In this document: positions 1 to 6,905 of the stretch, one piece after another
Layout of the letters: every line of letters begins with the position of its first letter
How positions within the stretch are numbered: the stretch's first letter is position 1
Origin: an uncultured Campylobacter sp.
GTDB lineage: Bacteria > Campylobacterota > Campylobacteria > Campylobacterales > Campylobacteraceae
Length of the DNA stretch: 10,366 bases
NCBI GenBank assembly: GCA_938046705.1
Contig: CALIWP010000218.1
Coordinates: 1-10,366, forward strand
Reading direction: 5' to 3'
Made by a program: the position numbers and the translations under genes
The notes under the pieces: model-generated
Database searches by the model: none
Seen by the model: only the letters and a program-made list of their open reading frames with translations
What the model was told of the DNA's origin: nothing

Positions 1-503
1 AGGAATTTCTAAATGAGATCACTCTAACAAGCGAGCAAGACGGTATCAGCGACGAGGCAATCAGCATCATGAGTGTACATGCAAGCAAGGGACTTGAGTT
101 TGAGCACCTTTTTGTGATCGGCCTTGAAGAGGGATTTTTTCCGCTCATTGGCGATGGTAGCGACATCGAAGAGGAGCGCAGGCTTGCTTATGTGGCGATA
201 ACAAGAGCCAAAAAAACGCTTAGCCTAAGCTTTGCAAATTCACGCTTTTATAAAGGCCAGAGAACGAGGCTGGAAAAGAGCAGATTTTTAAGCGAAGCAG
301 GCGTTTGCAGCGGTAGCCTCATCATCCAGACGCAAACGCAAACCGCTGGCGAATACAAAAAAGGCGATCTTGTCAAGCATAAAATTTTCGGTATCGGTCG
401 CGTAACGGCAGTAACGAAGATCAAAAAAGAGCTAAAGCTAACGATAAATTTCGGCGGAATCAGCCGCGAGATAATGTCTAGCTTCGTCGAAAAAGCGGTA
501 TGA
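1..503 (+). CDS. uvrD: UvrD/Rep family DNA helicase, C-terminal part (5' end outside window)
   Basis: This is the last 166 or so residues of a superfamily 1A 3'-5' DNA helicase; the reading frame is open from base 3 with no start, so the gene enters from the left. Helicase motif V is visible as SVHASKGLEFEHLFVIGLEE followed by GFFP, and motif VI as EEERRLAYVAITRAKK, which carries the arginine that contacts ATP. After a short linker the last 50 residues (GDLVKHKIFGIGRV, then a beta-rich stretch) match the Tudor-like C-terminal domain of UvrD/PcrA, which in that family contacts RNA polymerase. UvrD/PcrA enzymes act in nucleotide excision repair, mismatch repair or clearing of stalled polymerase; which one applies here cannot be told from the C-terminus. 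The TGA stop overlaps the ATG of the next small ORF. Rep is the main alternative name, but the Tudor-like tail favours UvrD/PcrA. Confidence 0.9.
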   Translation, partial: EFLNEITLTSEQDGISDEAISIMSVHASKGLEFEHLFVIGLEEGFFPLIGDGSDIEEERRLAYVAITRAKKTLSLSFANSRFYKGQRTRLEKSRFLSEAGVCSGSLIIQTQTQTAGEYKKGDLVKHKIFGIGRVTAVTKIKKELKLTINFGGISREIMSSFVEKAV

Positions 504-625
504 AAATGAGTAAATTTGAGACTCTACTGAGCAAATGCGACATCAAATTTGATCAAATTTACGCGCTCAATTTTGACGCTCGCGGATCAAATTTAACGCA
601 ACCTCCAAAGGTCAAATTTAAATGA
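500..625 (+). CDS. Possible 41-residue protein between uvrD and truB
   Basis: An open frame of 41 codons fills the whole gap between the helicase gene and truB. Its ATG overlaps the uvrD stop as ATGA (500-503), and its TGA stop overlaps the truB ATG as ATGA (622-625). This double four-base overlap is the usual signature of translational coupling. The product begins MKMSKFETLLSKC and ends PPKVKFK; it is lysine- and phenylalanine-rich, has one Cys, and shows no membrane segment or recognised domain. Part of the composition comes from repeated TCAAATTT words, including a 16-base palindrome at 545-560, so the frame could be open by chance in a repeat-bearing spacer. There is no strong Shine-Dalgarno sequence at 500 and an in-frame ATG at 506 is an alternative start. 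I do not recognise the protein and assign no function. Confidence 0.4.
   Translation: MKMSKFETLLSKCDIKFDQIYALNFDARGSNLTQPPKVKFK
545..560. repeat. 16-bp perfect palindrome AAATTTGATCAAATTT in a cluster of TCAAATTT words
   Basis: AAATTTGATCAAATTT equals its own reverse complement. It sits in a 75-base stretch with further copies of TCAAATTT near 587 and 612 and a near copy (TCAATTTT) near 567. It could be a protein-binding site, a small hairpin in the mRNA ahead of truB, or simply two adjacent copies of a word that is frequent throughout this DNA. It lies inside the possible small ORF. Confidence 0.6.
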
Positions 626-1443
626 ACGTGCTTTTTGCGGCAAATAAGCCAGCCGGCATCAGCTCGAATCATTTTCTAAGCAGGCTAAAACGCAAATACG
701 GCGTCAAAAAGGCGGGCTTTTCGGGCACGCTTGATCCGTTTGCTAGCGGCTGCCTCATCGTTGCTCTGGGCAATCACACGCGGCTTTTTAACTACATAGA
801 TAAAACGCCAAAAATCTACGAAGCGACGATGTGGCTGGGTGCGACGAGCGCTAGCCTAGATAACGAAAATATCGAGGAAACCCGGCTTTGCCCGCCGTTA
901 AATTTAGCGGACGTAAAAGCGGCGCTGGCCGAGCTAAAAGGCGAGATCGCCTACGTACCGCCTAAATTTAGCGCCAAGCACGTGGACGGCAAGCGTGCGT
1001 ATGAGCTAGCAAGAGCGGGCGAAGAGTTTGAGCTAAAAAGCCAAACAATGAACGTTTTTGACATAAATTTGACTGCGTATATGCATCCGTTTTTGAGCTT
1101 TCGCATTAGCGTTAGCGAGGGCTCGTATGTGCGCTCGTATGCTCAAATTTTAGCCGAAAAGCTTGGCGCAAGAGCCACTCTAAGCGCGCTAAAACGCGTG
1201 AGTGAAGGTAAATTTGTTTACGAAAACGAGAGGTTTTTAAATCCGCTTGATTTTATCTCATTGCCGCGAAACGAATATCTAGGCGACCCCGCGGACGTAA
1301 TGCTGGGCAAAAAACTGAGCGCAGAAAAGCTAAAATTTGGCGCAGAGGGGCTATATTTAATAAACTTTGATGAATTTTTTAGTATCATTGAAATCAAAGA
1401 CGAAACCGTAACATATAAACTAAATAAGGTCGAAAAATGCTAA
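622..1443 (+). CDS. truB: tRNA pseudouridine(55) synthase TruB
   Basis: TruB converts uridine 55 in the T-loop of tRNAs to pseudouridine and also helps tRNA folding. The 273-residue length suits the short form of the family. Motif [15 protein letters not shown] (about residues 32-45), carries the catalytic Asp38. The [20 protein letters not shown] block (about 113-132) corresponds to the family's PP-x-YSA-x-K-x-x-G-x-x-x-Y-x-x-AR motif, with Phe in place of its Tyr. The [18 protein letters not shown] block corresponds to the conserved G-x-Y-(I/V)-R-S region. Where most TruB proteins have GH(S/T)GTLDP, this one has GFSGTLDP, so the usual His next to the active site is Phe. A modest AAAGG (607-611) precedes the ATG by 10 bases, and the start also overlaps the upstream small ORF as ATGA. 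The 3' end overlaps csrA by seven bases. Confidence 0.97.
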   Translation: MNVLFAANKPAGISSNHFLSRLKRKYGVKKAGFSGTLDPFASGCLIVALGNHTRLFNYIDKTPKIYEATMWLGATSASLDNENIEETRLCPPLNLADVKAALAELKGEIAYVPPKFSAKHVDGKRAYELARAGEEFELKSQTMNVFDINLTAYMHPFLSFRISVSEGSYVRSYAQILAEKLGARATLSALKRVSEGKFVYENERFLNPLDFISLPRNEYLGDPADVMLGKKLSAEKLKFGAEGLYLINFDEFFSIIEIKDETVTYKLNKVEKC

Positions 1444-1667
1444 TACTCGCAAGAAAAGAAGACGAAAGCATAATGCTGGGAAACGATATCAAAATCACGG
1501 TCGTAGGCATCTCAAAAGGCGGCGTAAAAATCGGCATCGACGCGCCTAAAAATATGATGATCCTGCGCTCGGAGCTAGTAGAAGACGTAGCGGCAGAAAA
1601 TAAACAAGCCCTAAACGGTGCGGGCGAAGCGAGCCTAAAAGAGCTGAGCGATAAAATCGTAAAATAA
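1437..1667 (+). CDS. csrA: Carbon storage regulator CsrA
   Basis: CsrA is a homodimeric RNA-binding protein that recognises GGA motifs, often at Shine-Dalgarno sites, and represses translation. In Campylobacter it is known to control flagellin (flaA) mRNA and to be antagonised by FliW. The 76-residue protein begins [15 protein letters not shown] and contains the [10 protein letters not shown] core; Leu4, Arg6 and Arg44 (in [10 protein letters not shown]), residues known for RNA binding, are all present. The C-terminal tail (about residues 52-76) is longer than in the 61-residue E. coli protein, as is usual in Epsilonproteobacteria. AAGG (1426-1429) lies seven bases before the ATG, inside truB, and the genes overlap by seven bases. 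The stop shares one base with the ispE start (TAATG). Rod genes flgB, flgC and fliE lie about 5 kb downstream. Confidence 0.97.
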   Translation: MLILARKEDESIMLGNDIKITVVGISKGGVKIGIDAPKNMMILRSELVEDVAAENKQALNGAGEASLKELSDKIVK

Positions 1668-2410
1668 TGAAAAGCTACGCGAAAATCAACTCCTTTTTAA
1701 AGATCGTCGGCACTCGCGGCAACTACCACGAGATCGTCTCTCGCTTTGTTTTGCGGCGCGAGATTTACGACGAAATTTTATTTGAAAAGTCTAGCGGCTT
1801 CGCGCTTGAGTGCGATAACGAAAATATCGAAAATAATATCGTTTTAAAGGCTAAATTTGAACTTGAAAAAGCGGGCTTTAAAAACGAGCTGGACGAGTTT
1901 TTCGCCTCGCATAAAATCGTGATAAAAAAGCAAATCCCGCTAGGCGCGGGCCTTGGCGGAGGCAGCTCAAACGCGGCTACGTTTTTAAAGATGGCGAACG
2001 AGGAGTTAAATTTAAAACTAACGCGCGAAAATTTGATGAAAATAGGCGCAAATATCGGAGCGGACGTGGCGTTTTTCGCTAGCGATTTTGAGGCGGCAAA
2101 CGTCGGCGGTATCGGCGAGATAATAAGCGAGTTTAACGACGAAGTGCCGGAGGTAGAAATTTTAACGCCCGGCGTCTTTTGCTCGACGCCTGCGGTTTAC
2201 GGCGAATTTAGGGCAAATTTTATGGATAGTATCGACGTAAATTTGGCGGCAAAAATGTGCAAGATGACGACGGCGCAGCTGCTGGAGCGATACGAAAATC
2301 GCAAACTAAACGATCTTTTTGCGCCGTGTTTTAAAATTTATCCGCAGATGGATAAATTTAAAGATTTTTTCCTAAGCGGCAGCGGCGCGAGCGTGTTTTT
2401 CTTAAAATAA
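1667..2410 (+). CDS. ispE: 4-diphosphocytidyl-2-C-methyl-D-erythritol kinase IspE
   Basis: IspE phosphorylates the 2-hydroxyl of CDP-methylerythritol with ATP, the fourth step of the non-mevalonate (MEP) route to isoprenoid precursors, in the cytosol. It is a GHMP-family kinase. The substrate-binding start SYAKINSFLKI (3-13) carries Lys6 and Asn8. The ATP loop PLGAGLGGGSSNAAT spans about 91-105. IGADVAFF (about 130-137) holds the catalytic Asp133, and the third GHMP motif, LSGSGASVFFL, closes the protein. At 247 residues it is shorter than the 280 or so of many homologues, with the loss mainly in loops; all motifs are present, so I read it as functional. The ATG overlaps the csrA stop by one base (TAATG) and has no clear Shine-Dalgarno, which suggests coupling to csrA. 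Confidence 0.95.
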   Translation: MKSYAKINSFLKIVGTRGNYHEIVSRFVLRREIYDEILFEKSSGFALECDNENIENNIVLKAKFELEKAGFKNELDEFFASHKIVIKKQIPLGAGLGGGSSNAATFLKMANEELNLKLTRENLMKIGANIGADVAFFASDFEAANVGGIGEIISEFNDEVPEVEILTPGVFCSTPAVYGEFRANFMDSIDVNLAAKMCKMTTAQLLERYENRKLNDLFAPCFKIYPQMDKFKDFFLSGSGASVFFLK

Positions 2411-2421
2411 AAAGGTAAAAA

Positions 2422-2877
2422 ATGGGTAAGGATTTAGCCAAAAATAAAAAGGCGCTGTTTGACTTTAGCATTATCGAGACCTTCGAGGCCGGTATCGTGC
2501 TAAAGGGTAGCGAAGTAAAGGCTCTACGGGCAGGCCGAGCAAATCTAAAAGATAGCTTCGCACGCGTGATAAAGGGCGAGCTGTTTTTGCTAAACGCGCA
2601 CATCAGCCACCTAAATACGACGCACTCGGCATTTCGCCCTGACGAGCGGGCTCCGAGAAAGCTACTGATGCACCGCAAGCAAATAGATAAAATTTTCGGT
2701 CAAGTCACGCAAGAGGGCCTCACGCTAGTGGTTTTGGCGCTCTATCTAAGCGACAAAAACATCGTAAAGGCGCGCCTTGCGCTGGCAAAAGGTAAAAACC
2801 TGCACGATAAGCGCGAGACGATAAAACGCAAAGAAGCCGACAAAGAAGCGCGTGCGGCGATGAAAAAATACATCTAA
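2422..2877 (+). CDS. smpB: SsrA-binding protein SmpB
   Basis: SmpB binds tmRNA (SsrA) and delivers it to ribosomes stalled on broken mRNAs; the trapped peptide is tagged for Clp proteases and the ribosome is freed. The 151 residues cover the whole family. [20 protein letters not shown], then [19 protein letters not shown], form the first half of the OB-fold barrel. [11 protein letters not shown] and the [31 protein letters not shown] blocks follow, and the lysine-rich C-terminal tail ([10 protein letters not shown]) is the part that folds in the decoding centre. AAAGG (2411-2415) sits six bases before the ATG, and the gap to ispE is 11 bases. Its place in a run with clpS and clpA fits, because ClpAP can degrade SsrA-tagged proteins. 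The ssrA gene itself is not in the window. Confidence 0.97.
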   Translation: MGKDLAKNKKALFDFSIIETFEAGIVLKGSEVKALRAGRANLKDSFARVIKGELFLLNAHISHLNTTHSAFRPDERAPRKLLMHRKQIDKIFGQVTQEGLTLVVLALYLSDKNIVKARLALAKGKNLHDKRETIKRKEADKEARAAMKKYI

Positions 2878-2886
2878 GGAAAACGG

Positions 2887-3099
2887 GTGCCCTACGTAAA
2901 TATAAAAATCACAAAAGAAAAAGAAGCCGTAAGCGCCGAGCAAAAGCGTGCGCTCATAGCCGGCGTAACGAAGCTGCTCGGCGATACGCTAAAGCGCGAC
3001 GCGAGCAGAACCGTCGTCGTGATAGAGGAAGTTAGCACCGACGACTACGGCTTTGGCGGCGAAAGCATAACCGAACTAAGATCAAAACAAGGAAAATAA
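2887..3099 (+). CDS. 4-oxalocrotonate tautomerase family protein (GTG start)
   Basis: A 70-residue member of the small tautomerase superfamily, resembling the Helicobacter pylori DmpI-type protein. The family uses Pro1, exposed after removal of Met, as the catalytic base in keto-enol tautomerisation; here Pro follows the start codon (PYVNIKITKE). The conserved YGFGGESITEL block lies near the C-terminus, and the alternating VTKLLGDTL helix and RTVVVIEEV strand fit the beta-alpha-beta fold. The start is GTG at 2887, fixed by the required Pro and by an AAGGA (2876-2880) that overlaps the smpB stop, six bases upstream. In Pseudomonas such enzymes serve aromatic degradation, but no such pathway is seen here; the physiological substrate is unknown. 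It sits nine bases after smpB and one base before the next gene. Confidence 0.9.
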   Translation: MPYVNIKITKEKEAVSAEQKRALIAGVTKLLGDTLKRDASRTVVVIEEVSTDDYGFGGESITELRSKQGK

Positions 3100-3100
3100 T

Positions 3101-3715
3101 ATGAAAAAAACCATAAAAGCGATTTTGGCGGCTTTAGCCTGCGCGATATTTCTAGCAGGCTGCGGCGAGGACGAGACGGCGAAGGCTCCCGTAAAGATAG
3201 AGGGCTATAAAACGGGCGAGGAGATCGCGCTAAAGAGCGTGTTTGGCAAAGACCTCACGCTAAAGCGCGTCGAGGGCGGCTTTGTTATCAAAGGCGACGA
3301 GGATAAAATTTTGATGTTTGATATATTTGGCACGTTTTGTCCGCCGTGCCAAAAAGAAGCGCCCGATCTCACCAAATTTCAGATCGATAATTTAAACGAC
3401 TTTACGATAGTCGCTCTTACGCACTTTGAGAACGTCACGAACGAATACGTCGTGGAAAATTTCGCACAAAAATACAACGCCTTTTACTTTATCTCAAACG
3501 ACGCTAAAATCAACGACAGGCTTTCGGCTCAAATTTTAGAGGATATAAAATACGAGCGGCTTGAGAGCGTGCCGATAAAAATGGTGCTAAAAGGCGGCGT
3601 ATATCAGGAGCTAACCGACGTAGATAGCGGGAAATTTGGCGTGAAATACTACCTAGGCGGCATCCATCTAGACGCGATGACGAAGGATTTTGAAAGAATA
3701 AAAAATGCCCGCTAA
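3101..3715 (+). CDS. Thioredoxin-like (TlpA/ResA type) lipoprotein
   Basis: A predicted periplasm-facing, membrane-anchored thiol-disulfide protein of 204 residues. MKKTIKAILA begins a signal peptide, and the lipobox LAGC ends at Cys21, predicting lipidation and cleavage before that Cys. The thioredoxin fold shows FDIFGTFCPPCQKEAPDL, with the active-site CPPC at 80-83, and a likely cis-proline at 158 (ESVPIKMVL). These features match TlpA/ResA-like reductases, which reduce selected periplasmic cysteines, for example in cytochrome c maturation. The target here is unknown. AAGGA (3089-3093) precedes the ATG by seven bases. A periplasmic thioredoxin gene just before clpS is, from memory, also found in C. 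jejuni. The last 11 bases overlap clpS. Confidence 0.9.
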   Translation: MKKTIKAILAALACAIFLAGCGEDETAKAPVKIEGYKTGEEIALKSVFGKDLTLKRVEGGFVIKGDEDKILMFDIFGTFCPPCQKEAPDLTKFQIDNLNDFTIVALTHFENVTNEYVVENFAQKYNAFYFISNDAKINDRLSAQILEDIKYERLESVPIKMVLKGGVYQELTDVDSGKFGVKYYLGGIHLDAMTKDFERIKNAR

Positions 3716-4016
3716 AACCGCCACCGAGCGGGAGCACGGCATAGACGTAAAGGAAAAACCTGAATTTCCGCGCAAATTTAAGGTTATTTTGTTAAACGAC
3801 GACGTTACGAGTATGGATTTTGTCGTGAGCGTGCTAGTAGAGATTTTTAATCGCGATATGCAAAGCGCGGTAGCCGTGATGCTAAAAATCCACAACGAAG
3901 GCAGCGGAGTGGCGGGCATCTACAACAAAGAGATTGCCCAAACCAAACAAAACCAAACGCTAAAAGCCGCAGCCGCGGCGGGCTACCCGCTAAAGGCCGT
4001 CGTCGAGGAAGAATAG
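3705..4016 (+). CDS. clpS: ATP-dependent Clp protease adaptor ClpS
   Basis: ClpS recognises proteins with destabilising N-terminal residues (Leu, Phe, Tyr, Trp) and hands them to ClpA for degradation by ClpP. The 103-residue protein has an unstructured N-terminal extension (about 1-22), then FKVILLNDDVTSMDFV. Asn31, Asp32 and Asp33 match the E. coli residues Asn34, Asp35 and Asp36 that bind the alpha-amino group. Met37 matches the hydrophobic gate Met40. His63 in LKIHNEGSG matches His66. The C-terminal half (IYNKEIAQTKQNQTLKAA) carries the usual ClpS helices. The ATG lies inside the upstream thioredoxin gene (11-base overlap); this start keeps the MP-x-K-T N-terminus expected for Campylobacter ClpS. 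clpA follows after 40 bases. Confidence 0.96.
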   Translation: MPAKTATEREHGIDVKEKPEFPRKFKVILLNDDVTSMDFVVSVLVEIFNRDMQSAVAVMLKIHNEGSGVAGIYNKEIAQTKQNQTLKAAAAAGYPLKAVVEEE

Positions 4017-4044
4017 CCCGCAAAAACGGGCGCGCAAAAGGCGC
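4016..4044 (+). promoter_or_regulatory. Two small tandem inverted repeats between clpS and clpA
   Basis: GCCCG (4016-4020), loop CAAAAA, CGGGC (4027-4031) could form a 5-bp GC stem. Directly after it, GCGC (4032-4035), loop AAAAG, GCGC (4041-4044) could form a second 4-bp stem. Both end just before the clpA Shine-Dalgarno (4049-4054). No T-run follows, so a terminator is unlikely; an effect on mRNA processing or clpA translation is possible. The stems are short and may be chance. Confidence 0.35.
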
Positions 4045-4048
4045 AAAG

Positions 4049-4054
4049 AGGAGG
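4049..4054 (+). promoter_or_regulatory. Strong Shine-Dalgarno AGGAGG that selects the clpA start
   Basis: AGGAGG is the best ribosome-binding site in the window. Two ATG codons follow in tandem, at 4057 and 4060. The spacing is two bases to the first and five to the second, so the second ATG (4060) is the more likely start, giving MFDSDLS rather than MMFDSDLS. Confidence 0.75.
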
Positions 4055-4059
4055 AAATG

Positions 4060-6225
4060 ATGTTTGACTCGGATTTAAGCTATCTTTTGGAAAAGGCCGG
4101 GCAGTTTGCCTACTCGAATTTTCACGAGTATCTAACCAGCGAGCACGTGCTTTTCGTGCTAGTAAATTTAAACGAAGAGACTAGAGATATCCTGGCTGAC
4201 GCGGGTCTAACCGACGTCGAGGGACTAAAAAGCGACCTAAAAAACTATCTACTGCAAACCAACGAGCAGGTGCCGCACCACAAACAGCCGCGCATGACGG
4301 TGCTTTTGGAGCAAATTTTTAAAGAGCTAAACACAGAGCTAAAAGATAAAAATGTCGGCATTAGGGATTTGCTCTTTAAAATCGCGGCCAGAGGCGACAC
4401 GTACGGGGCTAAAATTTTAGAATTTTACGACGTCGATCCGCAAAAGATCAAGCAAGCAACAAAAGACGACAAGCAGACTCGCGCAAAAAACTTCCAAAAC
4501 CTCGCCAAATACTCGTCAAATTTAACCAAACTAGCCGCCGAAGGCAAGATAGATCCGATCATCGGGCGAGAAAACGAGCTAGCAAGGCTAATGCAAACGC
4601 TAAGCCGCCGCAAGAAAAATAATCCAATCCTAGTAGGCGAAGCGGGCGTTGGCAAAACAGCCGTAGTCGAGGGACTCGCGCTAAAAATCGCAAGCGGCGA
4701 AGTGCCGCAGCGACTAAAACAGGCGCAAATTTTTGCCCTAGATATAGGCGCGATGATAGCTGGCACGAAATACCGCGGCGACTTTGAAAAGCGCCTAAAA
4801 GACGTAATGGACGAGGTGTCCGAGCAGGAGGACGCGATAGTTTTTATCGATGAGATACACACGATCGTGGGCGCAGGAGCCACGAACGGCGGCGGGCTTG
4901 ATATGTCAAATTTACTAAAACCGGCTCTCGCAAACGGCTCGCTTCGCTGCATCGGAGCGACGACGTACGCGGAGTATCGCAGCTTTTTTGAAAAAGAAAA
5001 AGCCCTCTCGCGCCGATTTGCTAAAATCGACGTCGTAGAACCAAGCGCGGACGAGAGCATCGAGATCCTAAAAGGACTTCGCGCCAAATACGAGAGCTTT
5101 CACGGCGTCAAATTTAGCGACGAAATTTTAGCTAAAAGCGTGGAGCTAGCCAAAAAATACCTAAACGATAGATTTTTGCCAGATAGCGCCATCGATCTAA
5201 TCGACGAGGTCGGCGCGGCTCTAGCCCTGCAAAACAGAAGCAAAACCGTAAAAATGTCCGATCTAAGCGCGGTTTTAAGCAAGATGGCAAATATCCCCGA
5301 TACCAATCTAAAATCAGACGCCGCGGCAAATTTGAAAAATCTAGCACAAAGGCTAAAGTCTGAAATCTTCGGTCAAGACGAAGCCATAGATACGCTAGTA
5401 GCAGCGATCAAGCGCTCGTATGCGGGGCTAAAACAGCCAAACGCGCCCGTAGGCGTATTTTTATTTACGGGATCTAGCGGTGTGGGTAAAAGCGAGCTAA
5501 GCGCGGCTCTAGCGCGAAATTTGGGCGTGCACTTCGAGCGATTTGATATGAGCGAATACATGGAAAAGCACAGCGTCTCGCGTCTAATCGGCGCGCCTCC
5601 TGGATATGTCGGGTTTGAAGAGGGCGGCATACTCACAAATGCCGTTAAAAAGCACCCTTATAGCGTGATTTTGTTTGACGAGATCGAAAAAGCCAGCGAC
5701 GAGATGATAAACGTCTTTTTGCAAATTTTCGATGGCGCGAGCCTCACGGATAACACGGGCGCAAAGAGCGATTTTCGCAACGCCGTCATCATAATGAGCT
5801 CAAATTTGGGCTCAAAAGAGGCTCCGACGCTTGGCTTTAGCAAAGACGAAAGCGGTAAAGCGGACTCCGCGGTAAAGGGATTTTTCAGCCCCGAGTTTCG
5901 CAACCGTATTGATAAAATCGTGCATTTTAACGATCTTGGCGAGGACGCGCTGAGCCTCATTGCGCAAAAGATCATCAACGAGATAAACTCAAGCCTCGCC
6001 GAGAAAAAAGTCGTCATAAAAGCCTCCGCCGAAGCAAAAAAATACCTCTGGCAAAAGGGCTATAGCAAGGAATTTGGCGCCAGAAATCTAAAACGCCTAG
6101 TCCAAGACGAGATCTCGACCAAGCTTAGCGACGAGATACTTTTCGGCGCGCTAAAAAACGGCGGCGTCGCAAATATCGCGCTAAAAAACGGCGAGCTGGC
6201 GTTTAAATTTGAAGCCATAAAATAA
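4060..6225 (+). CDS. clpA: ATP-dependent Clp protease ATP-binding subunit ClpA
   Basis: ClpA is the hexameric AAA+ unfoldase that threads substrates into ClpP. Residue numbers here count from the ATG at 4057. The N-domain (about 1-140) is the ClpS docking module. In the first AAA+ domain are Walker A GEAGVGKT (194-201), Walker B IVFIDEIH (261-268) and the ALSRRF arginine fingers (316-321). The second domain has Walker A GSSGVGKS (472-479), Walker B VILFDEIE (537-544), sensor 1 around SSNLG (581-585) and sensor 2 GARNLKR (674-680). The TLGF tripeptide loop (591-594) matches the (I/L)G(F/L) loop that docks on ClpP. The absence of a long coiled-coil middle domain separates it from ClpB and ClpC. 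The length, 721 or 722 residues, is near the 758 of E. coli. clpP is not in the window. A good Shine-Dalgarno and a double ATG are annotated separately. Confidence 0.96.
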   Translation: MFDSDLSYLLEKAGQFAYSNFHEYLTSEHVLFVLVNLNEETRDILADAGLTDVEGLKSDLKNYLLQTNEQVPHHKQPRMTVLLEQIFKELNTELKDKNVGIRDLLFKIAARGDTYGAKILEFYDVDPQKIKQATKDDKQTRAKNFQNLAKYSSNLTKLAAEGKIDPIIGRENELARLMQTLSRRKKNNPILVGEAGVGKTAVVEGLALKIASGEVPQRLKQAQIFALDIGAMIAGTKYRGDFEKRLKDVMDEVSEQEDAIVFIDEIHTIVGAGATNGGGLDMSNLLKPALANGSLRCIGATTYAEYRSFFEKEKALSRRFAKIDVVEPSADESIEILKGLRAKYESFHGVKFSDEILAKSVELAKKYLNDRFLPDSAIDLIDEVGAALALQNRSKTVKMSDLSAVLSKMANIPDTNLKSDAAANLKNLAQRLKSEIFGQDEAIDTLVAAIKRSYAGLKQPNAPVGVFLFTGSSGVGKSELSAALARNLGVHFERFDMSEYMEKHSVSRLIGAPPGYVGFEEGGILTNAVKKHPYSVILFDEIEKASDEMINVFLQIFDGASLTDNTGAKSDFRNAVIIMSSNLGSKEAPTLGFSKDESGKADSAVKGFFSPEFRNRIDKIVHFNDLGEDALSLIAQKIINEINSSLAEKKVVIKASAEAKKYLWQKGYSKEFGARNLKRLVQDEISTKLSDEILFGALKNGGVANIALKNGELAFKFEAIK

Positions 6226-6243
6226 GCGGTTGCGGGGTCAAAT

Positions 6244-6903
6244 TTGGAAAAGATCTATAACTTTCCCGACCCTGCAAACGCTCCCGCAAACTCCCCTCTA
6301 GCCGTCGGCGGCGACCTAAGCGCGCAGGCTCTTTTGCAAGCTTACGACAAAGGCATTTTCCCGTGGTTTTTGCCCGGCGAGCCCATATACTGGTGGTCGC
6401 CAGATCCCCGCGCGGTGCTAGTTCCAAGCGAGGTGCGCGTGCAACAAAGCATAAAATCGGCGCTTAAAAAATTTGAAGTACGGTTTGACTACGACTTTGA
6501 AAATTTTCTAAAAGTCTGCAAAAGCGAGCGCGAAAAAAAGGGCCCCACGTGGCTAAGCGAAGATATCGCGAGCGCATACGTAAATTTGCACCGCCTGGAC
6601 ATATCGCACAGTGTGGAGGTTTACGAGGACGGCGAGCTAGCGGGCGGGCTTTACGGGCAAATTTTCGGCAAGGTCTTTTGCGGAGAGAGTATGATCAGTC
6701 TAAAAACCGGCGCGTCAAAAGTCGCCCTCATCTCGCTTTGCCGCGCTTTAGAGCCGTTTGATTTTCTCATCGACTGCCAGGTCATGAACGATCATCTAAA
6801 ATTTATGGGTGCAAAAGCGATGAAGCGAAGCGAGTTTTTAGCCAAATTTAATGAGCTAAAAAAGCAGCCTAACGGATTTAGCGAATTTAAAAATTTATGC
6901 TAA
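6244..6903 (+). CDS. aat: Leucyl/phenylalanyl-tRNA-protein transferase Aat (TTG start)
   Basis: Aat moves Leu or Phe from aminoacyl-tRNA to the N-terminus of proteins bearing Arg or Lys there, turning them into ClpS/ClpAP substrates. The 219 residues contain the family signatures in order: NFPDP near the start, LAVGGDLSAQALLQAYDKGI then FPWF, PIYWWSPDPRAVL, the SHSVEVYEDGELAGGLYG block, KVFCGESMISLKTGASKVAL, and IDCQVMNDHLKFMGA. The start is TTG at 6244: the only upstream codons in frame after the clpA stop are non-start, and the conserved NFPDP begins six residues in, so no downstream start works. GCGGGG (6232-6237) is a weak ribosome site. The gap after clpA is 18 bases. The clpS-clpA-aat order groups the three N-degron components. 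Confidence 0.95.
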   Translation: MEKIYNFPDPANAPANSPLAVGGDLSAQALLQAYDKGIFPWFLPGEPIYWWSPDPRAVLVPSEVRVQQSIKSALKKFEVRFDYDFENFLKVCKSEREKKGPTWLSEDIASAYVNLHRLDISHSVEVYEDGELAGGLYGQIFGKVFCGESMISLKTGASKVALISLCRALEPFDFLIDCQVMNDHLKFMGAKAMKRSEFLAKFNELKKQPNGFSEFKNLC

Positions 6904-6905
6904 AT

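Noticed and set aside
4016..4044. Terminator between clpS and clpA
   Set aside because: The stems are only four and five base pairs and are followed by purines, not a T-run; a strong clpA ribosome site follows at once.
4425..5087. A 220-codon open frame on the minus strand
   Set aside because: It lies wholly inside clpA on the opposite strand, has a Ser/Arg/Phe-rich composition typical of a reverse-frame shadow, and shows no domain or ribosome site.
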